Assembly: GCA_017448375.1 (NCBI GenBank) | Contig: JAFSLR010000121.1 | Location: 1 to 5,455 of the forward strand | DNA length: 5,455 nt | From: Synergistaceae bacterium | GTDB lineage: Bacteria; Synergistota; Synergistia; Synergistales; Aminobacteriaceae | Reading direction: 5' to 3' | Part shown: positions 4,507 through 5,455 of the stretch, in pieces | Layout: every line of letters begins with the position of its first letter | Position numbering within the stretch: position 1 is the first letter of the stretch | The notes under the pieces: generated by a model | The model's database searches: none | The model's input: the letters and a program-made list of their open reading frames with translations, nothing else | Told to the model about the DNA's origin: nothing | Position numbers and translations under genes: made by a program

Positions 4507-5455
4507 CTAACGTTTTCCGGCTTTGCTTTCAATCGCCGACATTAACGACTCGAACGCAGCGTTAAAGGATTTGAGTCCGTCCTCAAGCAGCTTAGCGCAC
4601 ACGGCGTTGATGTCGATTCCGATTTCCGCAAGCCTCTTCATGTCCGACTCAGCGTTGGCGATTCCTGTCTCAAGAGTCAGTGCTGCCTTCCCGTGATTCA
4701 CGAACGCTTCAAGGGTCGCAGGGGGTACGGTGTTCACTGTGTCAGGGCCGATTAATTCCTCGACATATTTCACGTCAGAATAGGCTTTGTTCTTCGTTCC
4801 TGTGCTTGCCCACAAAGGACGCTGAACGAGTCCCGCGCCCGCAAAAAGTCTCCTGAACTCCTGATACATGAGCTTGATTCCGTCAACAGCAATCCGACCG
4901 CATAATGACGTTTCGCCCTTCTCGGCTAAAAGTTTGTCGACAGCACCGTCAACACGGCTCACGAAAACTGACGCTACACTTGCTGCCTTGCCTCCCATTT
5001 TCACGCCCTCAAGGTACGCCTTCGCAACGTCAACATACTGTGCGTGTGAGAAAATCAGCGTTGAGTTCACGTTCACGCCTGACGCAATGCACTCGGTTAA
5101 TGCCGAAATTCCTTCGGGTGTCGCGGGAATCTTTATCATGACATTCGGGCGGTTAAGGAGAGCGAAAAGCCGTTTTGCCTCGCTGATTGTCGTATCACGG
5201 TCGGACGCTAAGAGCGGATTAACTTCGAGTGAAACATAGCCGTCCTTGCCGTTTGTGCGGTCGTAAACCTGCCTCATTATGTCCGCAGCTGCTCCGACTT
5301 CCTGAACCGTTAATGCCTCGTAGATTTCGGCTGTCGTTTTGCCTGACGATGACAGTGATTTGATTGCACCGTCATAGTCCGCTGTCTTTGCGATTGCGTT
5401 CTCGAATATTGACGGGTTAGTCGTAACTCCCGTAACACCGAGATTAATCCATTCC
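4507..5455 (-). CDS. tal: Transaldolase, Tal type 2 (mycobacterial-like) subfamily, N-terminus beyond the window edge
   Basis: This cytoplasmic enzyme moves a dihydroxyacetone unit between sedoheptulose 7-phosphate/glyceraldehyde 3-phosphate and erythrose 4-phosphate/fructose 6-phosphate in the non-oxidative pentose phosphate pathway. The window holds the last 315 residues; translation stays open to the right edge, so the Met at 5277 is internal. In order from the visible end: GVTGVTTNPSIFEN (6-19), the glutamate segment VSLEVNP, the Schiff-base lysine in MIKIPAT (Lys108 of the visible part, codon 5133-5131), NVNSTLIFS, SVASVFVSRVD, WASTGTKN and DTVNTVPPATLEAF. These segments match the long transaldolases of about 360-370 residues, so a few dozen residues are missing, including the usual early Asp region. 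It ends shortly after the transaldolase domain, so it is not the fused transaldolase/glucose-6-phosphate isomerase. A strong terminator follows. It could process pentose or polyol carbon from the neighbouring operon, but transcription is separate. Confidence 0.95.
   Translation of the reverse strand, partial: EWINLGVTGVTTNPSIFENAIAKTADYDGAIKSLSSSGKTTAEIYEALTVQEVGAAADIMRQVYDRTNGKDGYVSLEVNPLLASDRDTTISEAKRLFALLNRPNVMIKIPATPEGISALTECIASGVNVNSTLIFSHAQYVDVAKAYLEGVKMGGKAASVASVFVSRVDGAVDKLLAEKGETSLCGRIAVDGIKLMYQEFRRLFAGAGLVQRPLWASTGTKNKAYSDVKYVEELIGPDTVNTVPPATLEAFVNHGKAALTLETGIANAESDMKRLAEIGIDINAVCAKLLEDGLKSFNAAFESLMSAIESKAGKR

Noticed and set aside
4507..5277. A transaldolase starting at the ATG at 5277
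   Set aside because: The same frame stays open to the right edge and encodes the conserved GVTTNPSIF segment upstream, so this Met is internal and the gene is cut only by the window.

Overview
The window holds six protein genes and their control sites, with no RNA gene, insertion sequence or CRISPR array visible. Shine-Dalgarno sequences close to AGGAGG precede every start that lies inside the window, and three of the five visible starts are non-AUG (GTG, TTG, TTG). The solute-binding protein has an ordinary signal peptidase I leader ending in ALA-A and no proper lipobox, which points to a diderm rather than a Gram-positive bacterium. The overall style suggests an anaerobic gut or rumen bacterium, perhaps Synergistota. 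That placement is an impression from protein style and was not tested.

Left half, minus strand (2516 down to 1): a sugar or polyol uptake and oxidation operon. The order is a short-chain dehydrogenase resembling polyol/ketose dehydrogenases, a periplasmic sugar-binding protein, and an MglA/RbsA-type ABC ATPase that runs off the left edge. A permease would be expected beyond that edge. A Rho-independent terminator-like hairpin lies between the binding protein and the ATPase. It probably lets most transcripts stop after the binding protein, so that it is made in excess of the transporter.

Middle: a 124-bp divergent intergenic region (2517-2640) separates the operon from a plus-strand ROK-family repressor (2641-3795). 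It contains a TTGACA -35 and a weak -10 for the operon, a perfect TATAAT for the repressor, and an inverted repeat GACAA-N8-TTGTC lying between and over the promoter elements. The simplest reading is local control: the ROK protein senses the sugar or a derivative and regulates both the uptake operon and itself. Its sugar-kinase site is strongly degenerate while the zinc cluster is kept.

Right half, minus strand: a small TTG-initiated protein with one N-terminal membrane helix, a probable coiled coil and C-terminal ankyrin repeats encoded by nearly identical 99-bp units. It is followed to the right by a strong Rho-independent terminator and the 3' end of a transaldolase gene that runs off the right edge. 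Transaldolase (non-oxidative pentose phosphate pathway) fits a region for pentose, pentitol or hexitol use, but its terminator shows it is a separate transcription unit. The ankyrin gene has no evident metabolic link to its neighbours. I see no clear evidence of a wholly new system. The most distinctive items are the ROK repressor with altered ligand-site residues and its overlapping promoters, the intra-operon terminator, and the membrane-anchored ankyrin protein.
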